A stretch of DNA of 64,000 nucleotides, from positions 124,001 through 188,000 of the forward strand of contig NZ_CP050954.1 of assembly GCF_012273015.1 (NCBI RefSeq), written 5' to 3'. The position numbers and the translations under genes are program-made. Of this stretch, positions 33,001 to 42,590 are shown piece by piece. The notes under the pieces are model-generated. The model had not been told where the DNA came from, did not search any database, and worked only from the letters and a program-made list of their open reading frames with translations. Within the stretch, counting starts at the first letter, position 1. Each line of letters opens with the position of its first letter. The stretch comes from Hymenobacter sp. BT18. Lineage in GTDB: Bacteria > Bacteroidota > Bacteroidia > Cytophagales > Hymenobacteraceae.

Positions 33001-33983
33001 CGGGGGCCGGCTGCTGCTTCCTCCAACGTGAGCCAGTGCACAAAGGCCTGAAGCCCCTGGGCAAGCGTGGTGCGGGGGGAGTAGCCCAGCAGGCTCTGCG
33101 CCTTGGCAATGTCGGCGTAGGTTACGTCCACGTCCCCGGGCTGCATGGGCTGAAAGGAGAGCTGCGGCTCCCGGCCCACGGCTTCACCCACGGCCTGAAT
33201 CAGCTCCAGCAACGAAACCGGGCGGTTGTTGCCCAGGTTGATGGTTTCGTAAACGCCCGTATGCCCGAGCAGGTAGGCTACCCCCTGGGCAATGCCGGCC
33301 ACGGTGTCCAGCACGAAGGTGTAGTCGCGGGCCGAGGTGCCGTTCCCGAAAACCGGAATGGGCTGGCCGGCGTGCAGCAGCCGCACAAACTTGTGAATGG
33401 CCAGATCGGGGCGTTGGCGCGGCCCGTATACGGTGAAGAACCGGGCATTGAGCACATCCAGTCCGTGCAGATGATGGTAAGTGTAGGTGAGCTGCTCGCC
33501 GGCTAGCTTGGAGGCCGCATACGGCGAAATGCAGGTGGCCAGCAAATTCATGTCCTCCCGGAAAGGCTGCTCCCGCGTATTGCCGTACACCGAAGACGAC
33601 GACGCAAAGAAAAGCTTCTGAATGCCGCGCAGCCGCATCCATTCCAGCAGATGAGTAGTACCCACTACATTGTTTTCCAGGTAAGCAACTGGTTCCCTGA
33701 CGGAGGGGCCCACCCCGGCTTTGGCCGCCAGGTGCACCACCACGTCTACGGGGTCGGCGGGCAGGGCATCCACCAGGCCATCCAGCCCCCGCCGGAGGTC
33801 TACTTCGTGGAAGTGGAAGCGGGGATGGTGGCTACAGCTACCCAGATTTCGCTCTTTTTGGGCGCGGTCGTAAAAAGGGTCGAAATTGTCGAGCCCAGTT
33901 ACGCGGTGGCCCTGCTCCAGCAGTAGCTCCACCAGATGCGAACCAATAAACCCAGCGCAACCAGTAACCAGAACAGACGCCAT
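32997..33983 (-). CDS. NAD-dependent epimerase, UDP-glucuronate 4-epimerase-like
   Basis: 328 residues, extended SDR fold. The NAD-binding GxxGxxG is at residues 8-14 (VTGCAGFIGSHL); the catalytic triad is Ser in FASSSSVYG (about 128-131), Y155 and K159 in SPYAASKLAGE. FFTVYGPRQRPDLAIHKFV and DYTFVLDTVAGI are typical of the UDP-glucuronate epimerase branch. It would supply UDP-galacturonate or a similar sugar. Start is ATG 33983; the frame extends further upstream through a probable promoter (TACCTTTG on the minus strand at 34036-34043). It converges on the LAB_N gene with a 4-bp overlap. Confidence 0.85.
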   Translation of the reverse strand: MASVLVTGCAGFIGSHLVELLLEQGHRVTGLDNFDPFYDRAQKERNLGSCSHHPRFHFHEVDLRRGLDGLVDALPADPVDVVVHLAAKAGVGPSVREPVAYLENNVVGTTHLLEWMRLRGIQKLFFASSSSVYGNTREQPFREDMNLLATCISPYAASKLAGEQLTYTYHHLHGLDVLNARFFTVYGPRQRPDLAIHKFVRLLHAGQPIPVFGNGTSARDYTFVLDTVAGIAQGVAYLLGHTGVYETINLGNNRPVSLLELIQAVGEAVGREPQLSFQPMQPGDVDVTYADIAKAQSLLGYSPRTTLAQGLQAFVHWLTLEEAAAGPR

Positions 33984-34090
33984 TGGCAGTAAATAAACAG
34001 GAGGGAAGCCTCCCCACAGAAAAACAGTATGCCCGCAAAGGTAGCCGAATTTACTACCCGGATGCGGCCGCTTGCCTCCGCGAATGCCGC

Positions 34091-35008
34091 CTGAAACCAC
34101 TGGTAGGCGCCCGGAATGCCCTATTGAGCCTCCTGCTGAGCTTGTGCGGGGTTCTGCCGGCCCTGGCTCAGGTCCGGATGCCCTTGCCCCTGAGCCAGGT
34201 ACAGATTCTGGGCCATGCCGGCGCCGGCTTTTTTACGCCTATCCATCCGTTCAATTCGTCGCCGCCCAGCTCGTGGCGCGGCATCCGGTGGGCGCTGGAA
34301 CATGGGGCCGATGGCGTCGAAATGGATGTGCAGCTTAGTCAGGACAGCGTTTTGGTGCTGTATCACAATACGAACCTACCCTCCATGACCACGGCGCGCA
34401 CCGGCTGCGTGAGTACCACCGCGGCCGCTACCCTCACCGGCCTGCGTTACCGGGGCGGGTGGCCCTACGACTGGCTGCAGCGGGAGCGGCCCCAGCGCCT
34501 GGACTCGGTACTCAGCCGTTTGGCGCGTCGGGCGGTATTTCCGCTCATCCACCTGGACCTGCACGAAACCGATGATTGCGCCCGGTATGGGGATGGGCAT
34601 CGTTCCCGTACTCTGGTGCGCCAGCTTAAGCGTCTGCTGCAGCAATACCGGGTGCCCACCGAGCGGGTGCTGGTCCTGACCAATCAACCCCAAACGCTCG
34701 TTTACCTGCGACAGCAACTACCCCAACTTCCCCTGGGCCTGGAAATCACCGAGGACTTTGCCGGGGGAATGCGCACGGCCCTGGCCGTTGGAGTACAGGC
34801 GGTGGTCTTGTCCAAGTATGTAGTAACGCCGGAGTACAGCGCTGCCGCGCACGCGGCCGGGCTGCAGGTGGTTATTTTCGGTGGCCGCTCTCCCCAGGCC
34901 ATCCGGCGGCTGCTTGCTTCCCAGCCTGATGCTGTGGAGGTTGACAATGTGCGGCAGTTGGTGCGCATGCGCCGCCGCGCCCGCCAGCAAACGACAGAAC
35001 CTAATTAA
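34091..35008 (+). CDS. Glycerophosphodiester phosphodiesterase-family secreted protein (start uncertain)
   Basis: The PI-PLC-like TIM barrel of the GDPD family is seen in ILGHAGAGFF, the acidic pair E/D in GADGVEMDVQLSQDSVLVLYH with its following His, LIHLDLHE, and GVQAVVLS. The first catalytic pair HR of typical GDPDs reads HA here, so activity is not certain. The frame is open from TTG 33983, but a perfect signal peptide (KPLVGARNALLSLLLSLCG, then ALAQ) begins at CTG 34091, which I take as the likely start; TTG 34124 is an alternative. The family splits glycerophosphodiesters to glycerol-3-phosphate and an alcohol, here in the periplasm. Confidence 0.72.
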   Translation: MKPLVGARNALLSLLLSLCGVLPALAQVRMPLPLSQVQILGHAGAGFFTPIHPFNSSPPSSWRGIRWALEHGADGVEMDVQLSQDSVLVLYHNTNLPSMTTARTGCVSTTAAATLTGLRYRGGWPYDWLQRERPQRLDSVLSRLARRAVFPLIHLDLHETDDCARYGDGHRSRTLVRQLKRLLQQYRVPTERVLVLTNQPQTLVYLRQQLPQLPLGLEITEDFAGGMRTALAVGVQAVVLSKYVVTPEYSAAAHAAGLQVVIFGGRSPQAIRRLLASQPDAVEVDNVRQLVRMRRRARQQTTEPN

Positions 35009-35053
35009 CCGCCGCGCCAGATCTTCCCCATCTGTCCTATTCCGCACTACCCC

Positions 35054-36739
35054 ATGAAGTACTTGCACACATTCCTGCAAACCCGAATTGGCCGCATTGG
35101 CGCCGTGTTGAGCGTGTGCGTATGCAGTTTTTTCGTGCACCTGGGGGCGCCGGAGGCAGGCCTGATGGAAGCCCGCAACTTTGTGGCGGCCCGGGAGATG
35201 GTAGCTGGGGGCTCCTGGCTGCTGCCAACAATGAATGGGGCGCTGCGCCTGGCTAAACCCCCGCTGCCAACCTGGGCAGTTGCCGGCGTACAAATGCTCA
35301 CGGGCCCTACCGATAACCTGGCCGTGCTGCGCTTACCCGCTGCCAGCATGGCTACGCTTCTGGTGTTCTTCTTCTGGGGGCTGGCCCGCGAGTTGACCCG
35401 CCGCATGCCGGGTGAGCAGGAGCAACCGGGGCGCACGGCCTGGCTGGCGGCGCTAATGCTGGCCAGCAGCCTTCTGGTCATTACCGTAGGGCGTGACGGT
35501 CAGTGGGACATCTTCTCCAATGCCTGGATGGTAGGGTGCCTGTGGTTGCTGACCAGGGCATTACGCACCGGGCAACTGCTCCTTTACGCCACGGCGGGCC
35601 TATTGCTGGCCGCCAGCTTTTTAAGTAAAGGCCCCGTCGCGCTGTACGCTTTGCTATTACCCTTTGTGGTAGCATCCTGCACCCCTTGGGGCCTGCGTGG
35701 GCAGGTAGCCAAGGGATGGGGGCTAGGGGTAGCTGTTTTCGTGGGCGTGGGCGCGCTGCTAGGTAGCCTCTGGCCCTGGTATGTGTGGGAGCGGGTGCAG
35801 CCCGAGGTACTGGCCATAGCCCGGGTAGAAGTGGCTTCGTGGGGGGAGCGGCATGTGCAGCCGGTGAGCTACTACCTTAACTTTCCGGTTTTTACGGGCG
35901 TCTGGGCGCTGGCCGCACTGGCGGCGTTGGTAGTTCCCTACGCCCGCGGGCGGGCCGGGCGGTATGTGCCTTATTGGTATGGCCTAGTCTGGTTAGTGCT
36001 TACCCTGATCTTGTTAAGTATTGTTCCCGAGAAAAAAGAGCGGTATATGTTACCGTTGATACCGCCGTTGGTACTGCTCTTGGCCGGACTGATTCGCAGC
36101 TGGGAACAAGGTAACGCCGTCAGTCAGCTGGGGAGCAGTGGGAGGGTAGACGGTCTGCTGCTTAAGACGTGGGGTGGATTGTTGCTGTTGGTTTGCCTGG
36201 GGTTGCCGGTAGCTCTGCTGGTTGTCCAGCTACCGGGCTTTCGGCCCACCCAGCTGGCCTTTTGGTTTGTCTGTTTGGGGGCTGCTGGGCTTGGATATAG
36301 GGTTGTCATCCGGGGCTTAATTGGCGGCCGCGCAACGTCGTTGGTGGCCGCCTCTCTGGCGTTGCAATGCGGGCTGCTCGGGTTGCTGATGCCTGCCTAT
36401 GCGGCTTGGGAAACCCGCAAGGCCGATAGGAGTATCCGGCAAATGGCAGACGTGCGTAAAAAACATGGTGGTCCGGCATATTCCTGGTACAGCCTGTCAG
36501 AGATGCAGATTAAGCAGGTGTGGCAGGCTGGTCGGCCCATCCGGCGGTGGCAACCGGATACCACGCAGCTGGGGGCCAAAGCGGCCGTGCTTATTACCGC
36601 GCAGCGCCTGCTGCCCACCCATGCGTTGGGACAGCAGGCGCCGGGCTACGCGGTTGCCTTAATCGATAGTTTTTATGTAGGTCGGAACCGGGCCTCAGAG
36701 CAACTATTTGTTTTTCGTATTCAACGAATGGCTAAATAA
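35054..36739 (+). CDS. GT39/ArnT-like membrane glycosyltransferase
   Basis: 561 residues with about 11-12 hydrophobic segments. The N-terminal loop has the family landmarks EARNFVAAREMVAGGSW, followed by NGALRLAKPPLPTW (the E-R...KPPL pattern of ArnT and PMT relatives), then VGRDGQWDIFSNAW and ASFLSKGPVALYALLLPF. Such enzymes transfer a sugar from a polyprenyl-phosphate carrier to lipid A, a protein or another surface acceptor on the periplasmic side. The carrier could be charged by the GT2 enzyme at 31545. The C-terminal soluble part (about 450-561) is Arg-rich and diverged. Acceptor unknown. Confidence 0.82.
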   Translation: MKYLHTFLQTRIGRIGAVLSVCVCSFFVHLGAPEAGLMEARNFVAAREMVAGGSWLLPTMNGALRLAKPPLPTWAVAGVQMLTGPTDNLAVLRLPAASMATLLVFFFWGLARELTRRMPGEQEQPGRTAWLAALMLASSLLVITVGRDGQWDIFSNAWMVGCLWLLTRALRTGQLLLYATAGLLLAASFLSKGPVALYALLLPFVVASCTPWGLRGQVAKGWGLGVAVFVGVGALLGSLWPWYVWERVQPEVLAIARVEVASWGERHVQPVSYYLNFPVFTGVWALAALAALVVPYARGRAGRYVPYWYGLVWLVLTLILLSIVPEKKERYMLPLIPPLVLLLAGLIRSWEQGNAVSQLGSSGRVDGLLLKTWGGLLLLVCLGLPVALLVVQLPGFRPTQLAFWFVCLGAAGLGYRVVIRGLIGGRATSLVAASLALQCGLLGLLMPAYAAWETRKADRSIRQMADVRKKHGGPAYSWYSLSEMQIKQVWQAGRPIRRWQPDTTQLGAKAAVLITAQRLLPTHALGQQAPGYAVALIDSFYVGRNRASEQLFVFRIQRMAK

Positions 36740-36765
36740 TTGGCCAAATTCAGGAACAGTTTAAG

Positions 36766-36797
36766 ACGTCAGCTAGGCAGCACCGCCTAGCTGACGT
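36766..36797. terminator. Two-way terminator between convergent genes
   Basis: Perfect 13-bp arms ACGTCAGCTAGGC and GCCTAGCTGACGT with a 6-base loop. It overlaps the stop codon of the minus-strand gene; on the plus side it is followed by TTGATTTTTTCC. Confidence 0.8.
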
Positions 36798-37789
36798 TTG
36801 ATTTTTTCCAGCAGGCTATGTACCAGTAGTAAGTCCGATGGGTCCTGAATCGTTAAATCCGTATGTAGGCTTGGTCCGCTGATCTGCAGCCTGAATATTA
36901 CTTCGGGGGTTGATGTACTCGGCTCGGGGCTTTGTGTAGGTATAGGTGGGTTTATACCATTTGGTAAAATCGGGGGGGCAAGGTTACGGTCGCTAGGCTG
37001 GGGCGGCTGTTGTTTTGATACCGACGGTTGCACGTCTACCAATGAGACTGATTCTTGCGTTGCTTGGATGCCAGTGTTTCTGGGAAGGTTAAACAACGCC
37101 GATATAGGATCCGGTTCTTCAGGTAAAGAGGAGTCAGCGAGTACAAAGCCGGGAGATGATGGTAAACTATTTATAGGCTTGTGAGCGGGCGGTTGCACAG
37201 AAGGCTGTAATGCTGGTTGGGCCAGCTCGGGGTTGCTATCAGTTGCTCTACGAAAGGAGTTGAGAGGCATTTCACCGGCCGCCAGTTCCCGGCGAGGTCC
37301 TTGTTGAGCACTCAGTTGGTCGATGTCGGCAATGATGTTTCGTTCGTCAATGAGGTCAACCATTCGCGCCCCCTCTACGAATGCCTTTGCTACGCCCTGG
37401 GCATTTATTTCCTCTACCCCAAATTCCCGGATAAGCATTACGTCGAACATGTGGACTGGAAGCTCCCGGTTACGGAACTTGCGACAGATTTGCATGAACA
37501 GCGGGGGATGAAGAAATGCCTCTCGGTGGTAAATCTTTTCCTCCTGTTTATCATAGGCATGTTTAATCCTACGGAATAGGTTCGTAGTAGTAAGTAACTC
37601 TCGTTTGCTAGTGAGCAGACCAAACTTAACGGCGGATCCGACAATAGCTTTGAAGGAGCCACTCACCTTGCGGTTAAGTTTGCGGGCAGCTGTTTCTAAG
37701 GCACACTTGCCACCAGTGTCATCAACTACTTCGGCTACTTCCCAAGCGCTGGTATAAGAGGTGCGCGGGTAGTCTATGGTCTTAGGCAT
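36773..37789 (-). CDS. Winged-helix-like protein with Pro-rich linker (DUF5343-like?), accessory
   Basis: 338 residues from ATG 37789. Residues 1-150 look like two small helical/winged domains: TIDYPRTSYTSAWEVAEVV, GGKCALETAARKLNRKVSG, SFKAIVGSAVKFGLL and a later LMLIREFGVEEINAQGVAKAF-like stretch. Residues about 180-290 are a disordered Pro/Ser/Gln linker. The last 45 residues form a beta hairpin and helix (IFRLQISGPS, then DLLLVHSLLEKIKRQL). The overall plan recalls DUF5343-type proteins, often seen in defence or mobile islands, but this is an impression. GC content is clearly below that of the neighbours, and a long AT-rich stretch lies upstream, so it was probably acquired. Confidence 0.6.
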   Translation of the reverse strand: MPKTIDYPRTSYTSAWEVAEVVDDTGGKCALETAARKLNRKVSGSFKAIVGSAVKFGLLTSKRELLTTTNLFRRIKHAYDKQEEKIYHREAFLHPPLFMQICRKFRNRELPVHMFDVMLIREFGVEEINAQGVAKAFVEGARMVDLIDERNIIADIDQLSAQQGPRRELAAGEMPLNSFRRATDSNPELAQPALQPSVQPPAHKPINSLPSSPGFVLADSSLPEEPDPISALFNLPRNTGIQATQESVSLVDVQPSVSKQQPPQPSDRNLAPPILPNGINPPIPTQSPEPSTSTPEVIFRLQISGPSLHTDLTIQDPSDLLLVHSLLEKIKRQLGGAA

Positions 37790-38631
37790 AAAAAGTGAAT
37801 GGAGGAATGAAATGAATGGTGATACTATAATACGAGTAAAAAGTAAAAACATAGTATGAAGTAATAGAAAGTATAAAATAGCCTATTATTTGTATACTTT
37901 TTTGTGCTTTTTATTACTATTGTTAAATATTACTCCCTAAACTTCTACTAAAAGCACTAAAAGCATCTAACAACGCATTACATCTATAAATAAATACCAA
38001 ACTAACGGTAAGGCGGGGCAGGAGGGCAGGAGTACCCGTTTAGAAGGGTAGAGGATAGCTGTTATCTTACTTCTACAGCATCACATTTACTTTCACTTTT
38101 GTAGCCTTAGGCAAGGCTGCGCCTAGCACTACAGGTGTAAATCGGCCATGCAGGCAGTGTGCCGATAATCTATTAGAAACATATCCCGCTACCATGAGCC
38201 TAAATAACCTATAACTCACATTAACCTCAATCCAACAGTATTTGCATGACGCGCACAGTACAGCCAGGTATTCATTAAGGCTAAATTGAGTTGTGTCCTT
38301 CTTAAAAAGACTAGAAAGCTGCGTGGTCGAATAAAAACGCTAGATACTAAGTCGAGCTTGTTGAAGAAAATCTGTGTACATCAAACTGGCTGGCCTAGAA
38401 GCATGAACTTATATATCCACGGGGTAGAGTTAATCTATCGGGCTCATTGAGGCAGCCAAGGAACTTCACTACATGCACATATAAGGACATTACAGATGCT
38501 AACTTCTCGGTTGGCTACTGCTTTTCCTGTTAATTCTCGCTGGATAAAGTATCCGAAGTACATATTCTGTAAGGCCGACAACTCATCATATATCTGTCTT
38601 ATAATTTATATTATGTTAAGTAGTATTTTGT
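37790..38631. other. AT-rich gene-free stretch
   Basis: About 840 bp with much lower GC than the rest. I see no credible ORF on either strand, no tRNA, and no clear terminal inverted repeats. The part nearest 37790 carries AT-rich promoter-like sequence for the minus-strand gene (e.g. TATACTTTC near 37868-37876 on the minus strand). The remainder (38050-38560) contains only short broken frames and could be decayed accessory DNA. Confidence 0.6.
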
Positions 38632-38665
38632 AAAACCAGCCGGATGAACTAATCCGGCTGGTTTT
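38632..38665 (-). terminator. Terminator of the TPR gene at 38686
   Basis: Perfect 14-bp arms AAAACCAGCCGGAT and ATCCGGCTGGTTTT around a 6-base loop, 21 bp past the stop on the minus strand. Confidence 0.88.
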
Positions 38666-38685
38666 CACTGTGCACAGGTGCTCTC

Positions 38686-39825
38686 CTACTTCATGCCATC
38701 CAGCATCTTGTTCATTCGCTCGGCATCAGCATTTCGCTTCAGCGTCGTATATACCCGGCTTAACGATTTGATGGTAGCTTGGTCCTTGGGCTGCAGCTGC
38801 AGCGCCTTTTCAAAATATGGCAGTGCCTGCTCGAAATACTTCTTGCCGTCTACCTCCATTTTCTTACCCGACTTCATATAAGCGGCCTGATCCATCCGGC
38901 TAACCTTAGTGTACAGATCGGCGCCCTTGTTGAAGTTGTATACCCCGAGGTTGAACTGCGCGTCAAAATTATTTGGATCAACTTCAACCGCTTTCTTGTA
39001 CGCTGCAAAGGCTTGTTCCGTCTGTTTGTTTTGATCCAGAATCGAGCCTTTCACGGCATACAGATTGGCATTGGTTGGATCTGCTGCAATGGCCCGGTCA
39101 ATCTTATCAAGGGCCTGTTTGCCCTGGCCCGAGCTGAGAAGCATGTTCAACTCCTCAATCATAAAGACCTTGTTGTTAGGATACGCCTGCAGGGCTTGCT
39201 GAACGACGGCCAAAGCCGCTTTTTCATCTTTCTCCTGCCGGGCAATCAGCAACAAACGCTCATACATCTGCGGCGACTTGTAGTTGATGGCCATCAGCTT
39301 ATTGTAGTTTTCCTTAGCCCCGGCAAAGTCTTCCTTTGCTTCGGATGCATAGGCAGCGTACAAAAATGCCGTGGTGTCCTGTGGCCGGATTTGCTGGGCC
39401 ATTTTATAGGAGTTGATGGCTTCATCGTACTTCTTGCCGTTGTAGCTTTCCACCCCGGCATTCAGGGCCATACCGTAGAGGTTGTCGAGTTTGCCTACGG
39501 CCAGTTTACCATACTCGCTGTCCTTACCTTCCAGCTCAATGGCCTTCTGGTACGACTCAAATGCTACTTTGGCTCCTTCGCCCGGCTGCAGACCTTTGCC
39601 GTAAATTGGGCTGGCAGCCATGCCTTCGTACACTTCGCCGCGGGTATACCAGGTTTTGGCTTTGCCCTTGGTTTTTTCATTTACTACGGCTTTATCAATT
39701 TCCGTACGGGCTTTGTCCAGGGTACCCTGGCGCTGGTACAGTACTGCGTTGGTAACGGCCGAGTTTTGTGCCATAGCAGCCTGCATAGCACACGCTGCTA
39801 CAATGGTCAGGAGGAACTTCTTCAT
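38686..39825 (-). CDS. Periplasmic TPR protein
   Basis: 379 residues from ATG 39825. A signal peptide (MKKFLLTIVAACAMQAAMAQ) is followed by about seven TPR-like repeats, e.g. YNGKKYDEAINSYKMAQQIR, DFAGAKENYNKLMAI, NNFDAQFNLGVYNFNKGADL and YFEKALQLQPKDQATI. No catalytic motif is present. It is expected in the periplasm as a scaffold; partner unknown. It lies downstream of gyrA on the same strand but is separated by the gyrA terminator. Codon use is less GC-extreme than in the surrounding biosynthetic genes. Confidence 0.85.
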   Translation of the reverse strand: MKKFLLTIVAACAMQAAMAQNSAVTNAVLYQRQGTLDKARTEIDKAVVNEKTKGKAKTWYTRGEVYEGMAASPIYGKGLQPGEGAKVAFESYQKAIELEGKDSEYGKLAVGKLDNLYGMALNAGVESYNGKKYDEAINSYKMAQQIRPQDTTAFLYAAYASEAKEDFAGAKENYNKLMAINYKSPQMYERLLLIARQEKDEKAALAVVQQALQAYPNNKVFMIEELNMLLSSGQGKQALDKIDRAIAADPTNANLYAVKGSILDQNKQTEQAFAAYKKAVEVDPNNFDAQFNLGVYNFNKGADLYTKVSRMDQAAYMKSGKKMEVDGKKYFEQALPYFEKALQLQPKDQATIKSLSRVYTTLKRNADAERMNKMLDGMK

Positions 39826-39876
39826 TGGGTTTCTGGTGAAGAAAAAAATTAGGATTAGGGTGAGTGCCAAAGCAAA

Positions 39877-39904
39877 CGGCAGAACCCGCTTCCGAGTTCT
39901 GCCG
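39877..39904 (-). terminator. Terminator of gyrA
   Basis: Nine-base arms CGGCAGAAC and GTTCTGCCG around a 10-base loop; on the minus strand followed by TTTGCTTTGG. It lies 8 bp past the gyrA stop. Confidence 0.75.
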
Positions 39905-39911
39905 CTGCAAG

Positions 39912-42488
39912 TTAATTAGCGCTGAGCGAATCAGGCTCAATCAGCGCTTCCAGGTCCGGCGCCAGCCCGCCCGGAGCCGCTTCCAGCCCGGTTTCAGCTG
40001 CTGCCTCAGAAGCCAGATCCTCAGCCTCTTCGGCTTTTTCCTCAGCCTGCACTTTGGCTACTGAAGAAATAGCGTCGCCCTCGCTGATGCGCAGCAGCCG
40101 CACGCCCTGCGTAGCCCGACCGATGGTACGGAGCTCGGCTACCCGCAAGCGAATAGTGATGCCGGAGCGGTTGATGATCATCAGATCATCGGTGTCCACC
40201 ACGGCTTTAATGGCCACCAGCGCACCGGTTTTGTCGGTAATCTTCATGGCGCGTACGCCCTTGCCCCCGCGGTTGGTAATACGGTACTCATCCAGGGAGC
40301 TACGCTTGCCGTAGCCATTTTCGGAAACGACGAGCAGTTCCTGGGCTTCGTCCGACACGCACACCATGCCAATGGCCCGGTCGCTGCCGTCATCGGCCAG
40401 GGTAATACCCCGCACGCCGGCGGCATTGCGGCCCATCGAGCGCACTTTGCTTTCGTTAAAGCGGACCGCTCTCCCCGACCGCAGTGCCACGATAATCTCG
40501 CTGCTGCCCGTGGTGAGCTGCACGTCCAGCAGCCGGTCGCCTTCGTTGATGGTAATGGCATTGATACCAGCGGCGCGGGGGCGCGAGTATGCCTCCAGCG
40601 GCGTTTTCTTTACCGTTCCCTGCTCGGTGCAGAACATCAGGAAGGTATTTTCCAGGTAATCCGGGTCGCGCAGGCCGCGCACGTTCAGGACGGAGCGCAC
40701 ACTGTCTTCGCGGGGAATCTCGATGAGGTTCTGAATCGGGCGGCCTTTGGTGGCCTTCCCTCCTTCCGGCACCTCGTACACCTTTAGCCAGAATACTCGG
40801 CCCAGTTCCGTAAAGAACAGCAGGTACTCGTGCGTGGTGGCCACGAACAAATGCTCGGTGAAGTCGTCGGTTTTGGTGCTGGCACCACGAGCTCCAACGC
40901 CTCCCCGGCCCTGGCTCCGGTATTCGTCGAGGGCGGTGCGCTTAATGTACCCTTCCCGCGAGATGGTAATCACCATGCTCTCGTCGGCAATCATGTCTTC
41001 CATCGAGAAGTCGCCGCCGGCGTACTCAATGGCCGTGCGGCGCTTGTCGCCGTACCGCTCCCGGATATCGTAGAGCTCGTCCTTGATGATCTGCCGCTGC
41101 AGATCTTCCGAGGAAAGCACCGCTTTCAAGTGGTCGATGAGCTTCATCAGCTCCTCGTACTCGGCTACAATCTTGTCGCGCTCCAGGCCAGTCAGGCGCT
41201 GCAGGCGCATATCCAGAATGGCACGAGCCTGCACTTCACTCAGCGAGAAACGCTCAATGAGCTGGGCGCGGGCTACCTCGGGGTCACGGGAGCTGCGAAT
41301 CAGGGCAATAACCTCGTCCAGGTGGTCGAGAGCAATCAGCAGCCCTTCCAGGATGTGGGCCCGCTTCTGGGCTTCGGCCAGCTCGAAACGCGCCCGGCGA
41401 ACTACTACCTCAGCCCGGTGCTCTACGAAGTGGTGAATGAGGTCCTTCAGGTTCAGCGTCAGCGGCCGGCCTTTCACCAGGGCTACATTGTTCACGCCGA
41501 AGGATGACTGCAGCTGGGTATAGCGGTACAGGTTGTTGAGCACCACGTTGGGCATGGCGTCGCGCTTCAGGTCGTACACAATGCGCATACCGTCCCGGTC
41601 CGACTCATCCCGCAGGTCGGCAATACCCTCAATTTTCTTCTCGTTGATGAGGGCCGCCGTTTTCTCGATCATGGAGGCCTTGTTCACCATGTAGGGAATC
41701 TCGGTCACCACAATCTGCTCCTTGCCGGAGGGGGTGGTCTCGAAGGTTGCTTTTGCCCGAACCACCACGCGGCCGCGGCCGGTTTCAAAGGCCTGCTTTA
41801 CGCCTTCGTAACCGTAGATGATACCGCCCGTGGGAAAGTCCGGCGCCGTCACGTACTCCATGAGCTCGGCGATGGTGATATCCGGATTATCGAGGTAGGC
41901 CACGATACCGTTCACAACCTCCGTCAGGTTGTGGGGCGCCATGTTGGTGGCCATACCCACGGCAATACCCGAGGTGCCGTTCACCAGCAGATTCGGGAAT
42001 TTAGCCGGCATCACGCTCGGCTCTTCCAGCGAGTCGTCGAAGTTGGGCTGGAAGTCCACGGTGTCCTTGTCCAGGTCGCCCAGCATTTCGTCGGCCAGGC
42101 GCTTGAGGCGGGCTTCGGTGTAACGCATAGCGGCCGGCGAGTCGCCGTCCACCGAGCCGAAGTTACCTTGCCCATCTACCAGTGGATAGCGCAGGCTCCA
42201 GTCCTGGGCCATGCGTACCATGGTATCGTACACGCTGGTATCGCCGTGGGGGTGATACTTACCCAGCACTTCGCCCACGATACGGGCGCTTTTCTTGTAG
42301 GATTTGTTGTAGGAAACGCCCAGTTCACTCATGCCGTAGAGTACGCGGCGGTGTACGGGTTTGAGTCCATCACGCACATCGGGCAACGCCCGGGAAATGA
42401 TAACCGACATCGAGTAGTCGATGTAGGCGCCGCGCATCTCATCTTCAATGTTAATTGGGATGATTCTCTCGCCTTCTGCTTCTGCCAT
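39912..42488 (-). CDS. gyrA: DNA gyrase subunit A
   Basis: 858 residues. The breakage-reunion domain has the catalytic tyrosine Y123 in [10 protein letters not shown] and the quinolone region [17 protein letters not shown] (T84 and D88 correspond to E. coli S83 and D87). The C-terminal beta-pinwheel carries the GyrA box QGRGGVG, which marks gyrase rather than topoisomerase IV. The last 50 residues are an acidic Ala/Glu tail. With GyrB it introduces negative supercoils using ATP. Thr at the S83 position is natural in several bacteria, so it is not by itself proof of acquired resistance. The gene has its own terminator and is preceded by a 102-bp gap from the small lipoprotein gene. Confidence 0.96.
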   Translation of the reverse strand: MAEAEGERIIPINIEDEMRGAYIDYSMSVIISRALPDVRDGLKPVHRRVLYGMSELGVSYNKSYKKSARIVGEVLGKYHPHGDTSVYDTMVRMAQDWSLRYPLVDGQGNFGSVDGDSPAAMRYTEARLKRLADEMLGDLDKDTVDFQPNFDDSLEEPSVMPAKFPNLLVNGTSGIAVGMATNMAPHNLTEVVNGIVAYLDNPDITIAELMEYVTAPDFPTGGIIYGYEGVKQAFETGRGRVVVRAKATFETTPSGKEQIVVTEIPYMVNKASMIEKTAALINEKKIEGIADLRDESDRDGMRIVYDLKRDAMPNVVLNNLYRYTQLQSSFGVNNVALVKGRPLTLNLKDLIHHFVEHRAEVVVRRARFELAEAQKRAHILEGLLIALDHLDEVIALIRSSRDPEVARAQLIERFSLSEVQARAILDMRLQRLTGLERDKIVAEYEELMKLIDHLKAVLSSEDLQRQIIKDELYDIRERYGDKRRTAIEYAGGDFSMEDMIADESMVITISREGYIKRTALDEYRSQGRGGVGARGASTKTDDFTEHLFVATTHEYLLFFTELGRVFWLKVYEVPEGGKATKGRPIQNLIEIPREDSVRSVLNVRGLRDPDYLENTFLMFCTEQGTVKKTPLEAYSRPRAAGINAITINEGDRLLDVQLTTGSSEIIVALRSGRAVRFNESKVRSMGRNAAGVRGITLADDGSDRAIGMVCVSDEAQELLVVSENGYGKRSSLDEYRITNRGGKGVRAMKITDKTGALVAIKAVVDTDDLMIINRSGITIRLRVAELRTIGRATQGVRLLRISEGDAISSVAKVQAEEKAEEAEDLASEAAAETGLEAAPGGLAPDLEALIEPDSLSAN

Positions 42489-42590
42489 AAGAGGTCGGGA
42501 AGGCCGACATACACTCCACTCTGGAGGGTGTCGGCGGTTACAGGATTAAGCCTGCAAGATACAAAAAAATGGCCGTTTTGCCTAGTTCTG

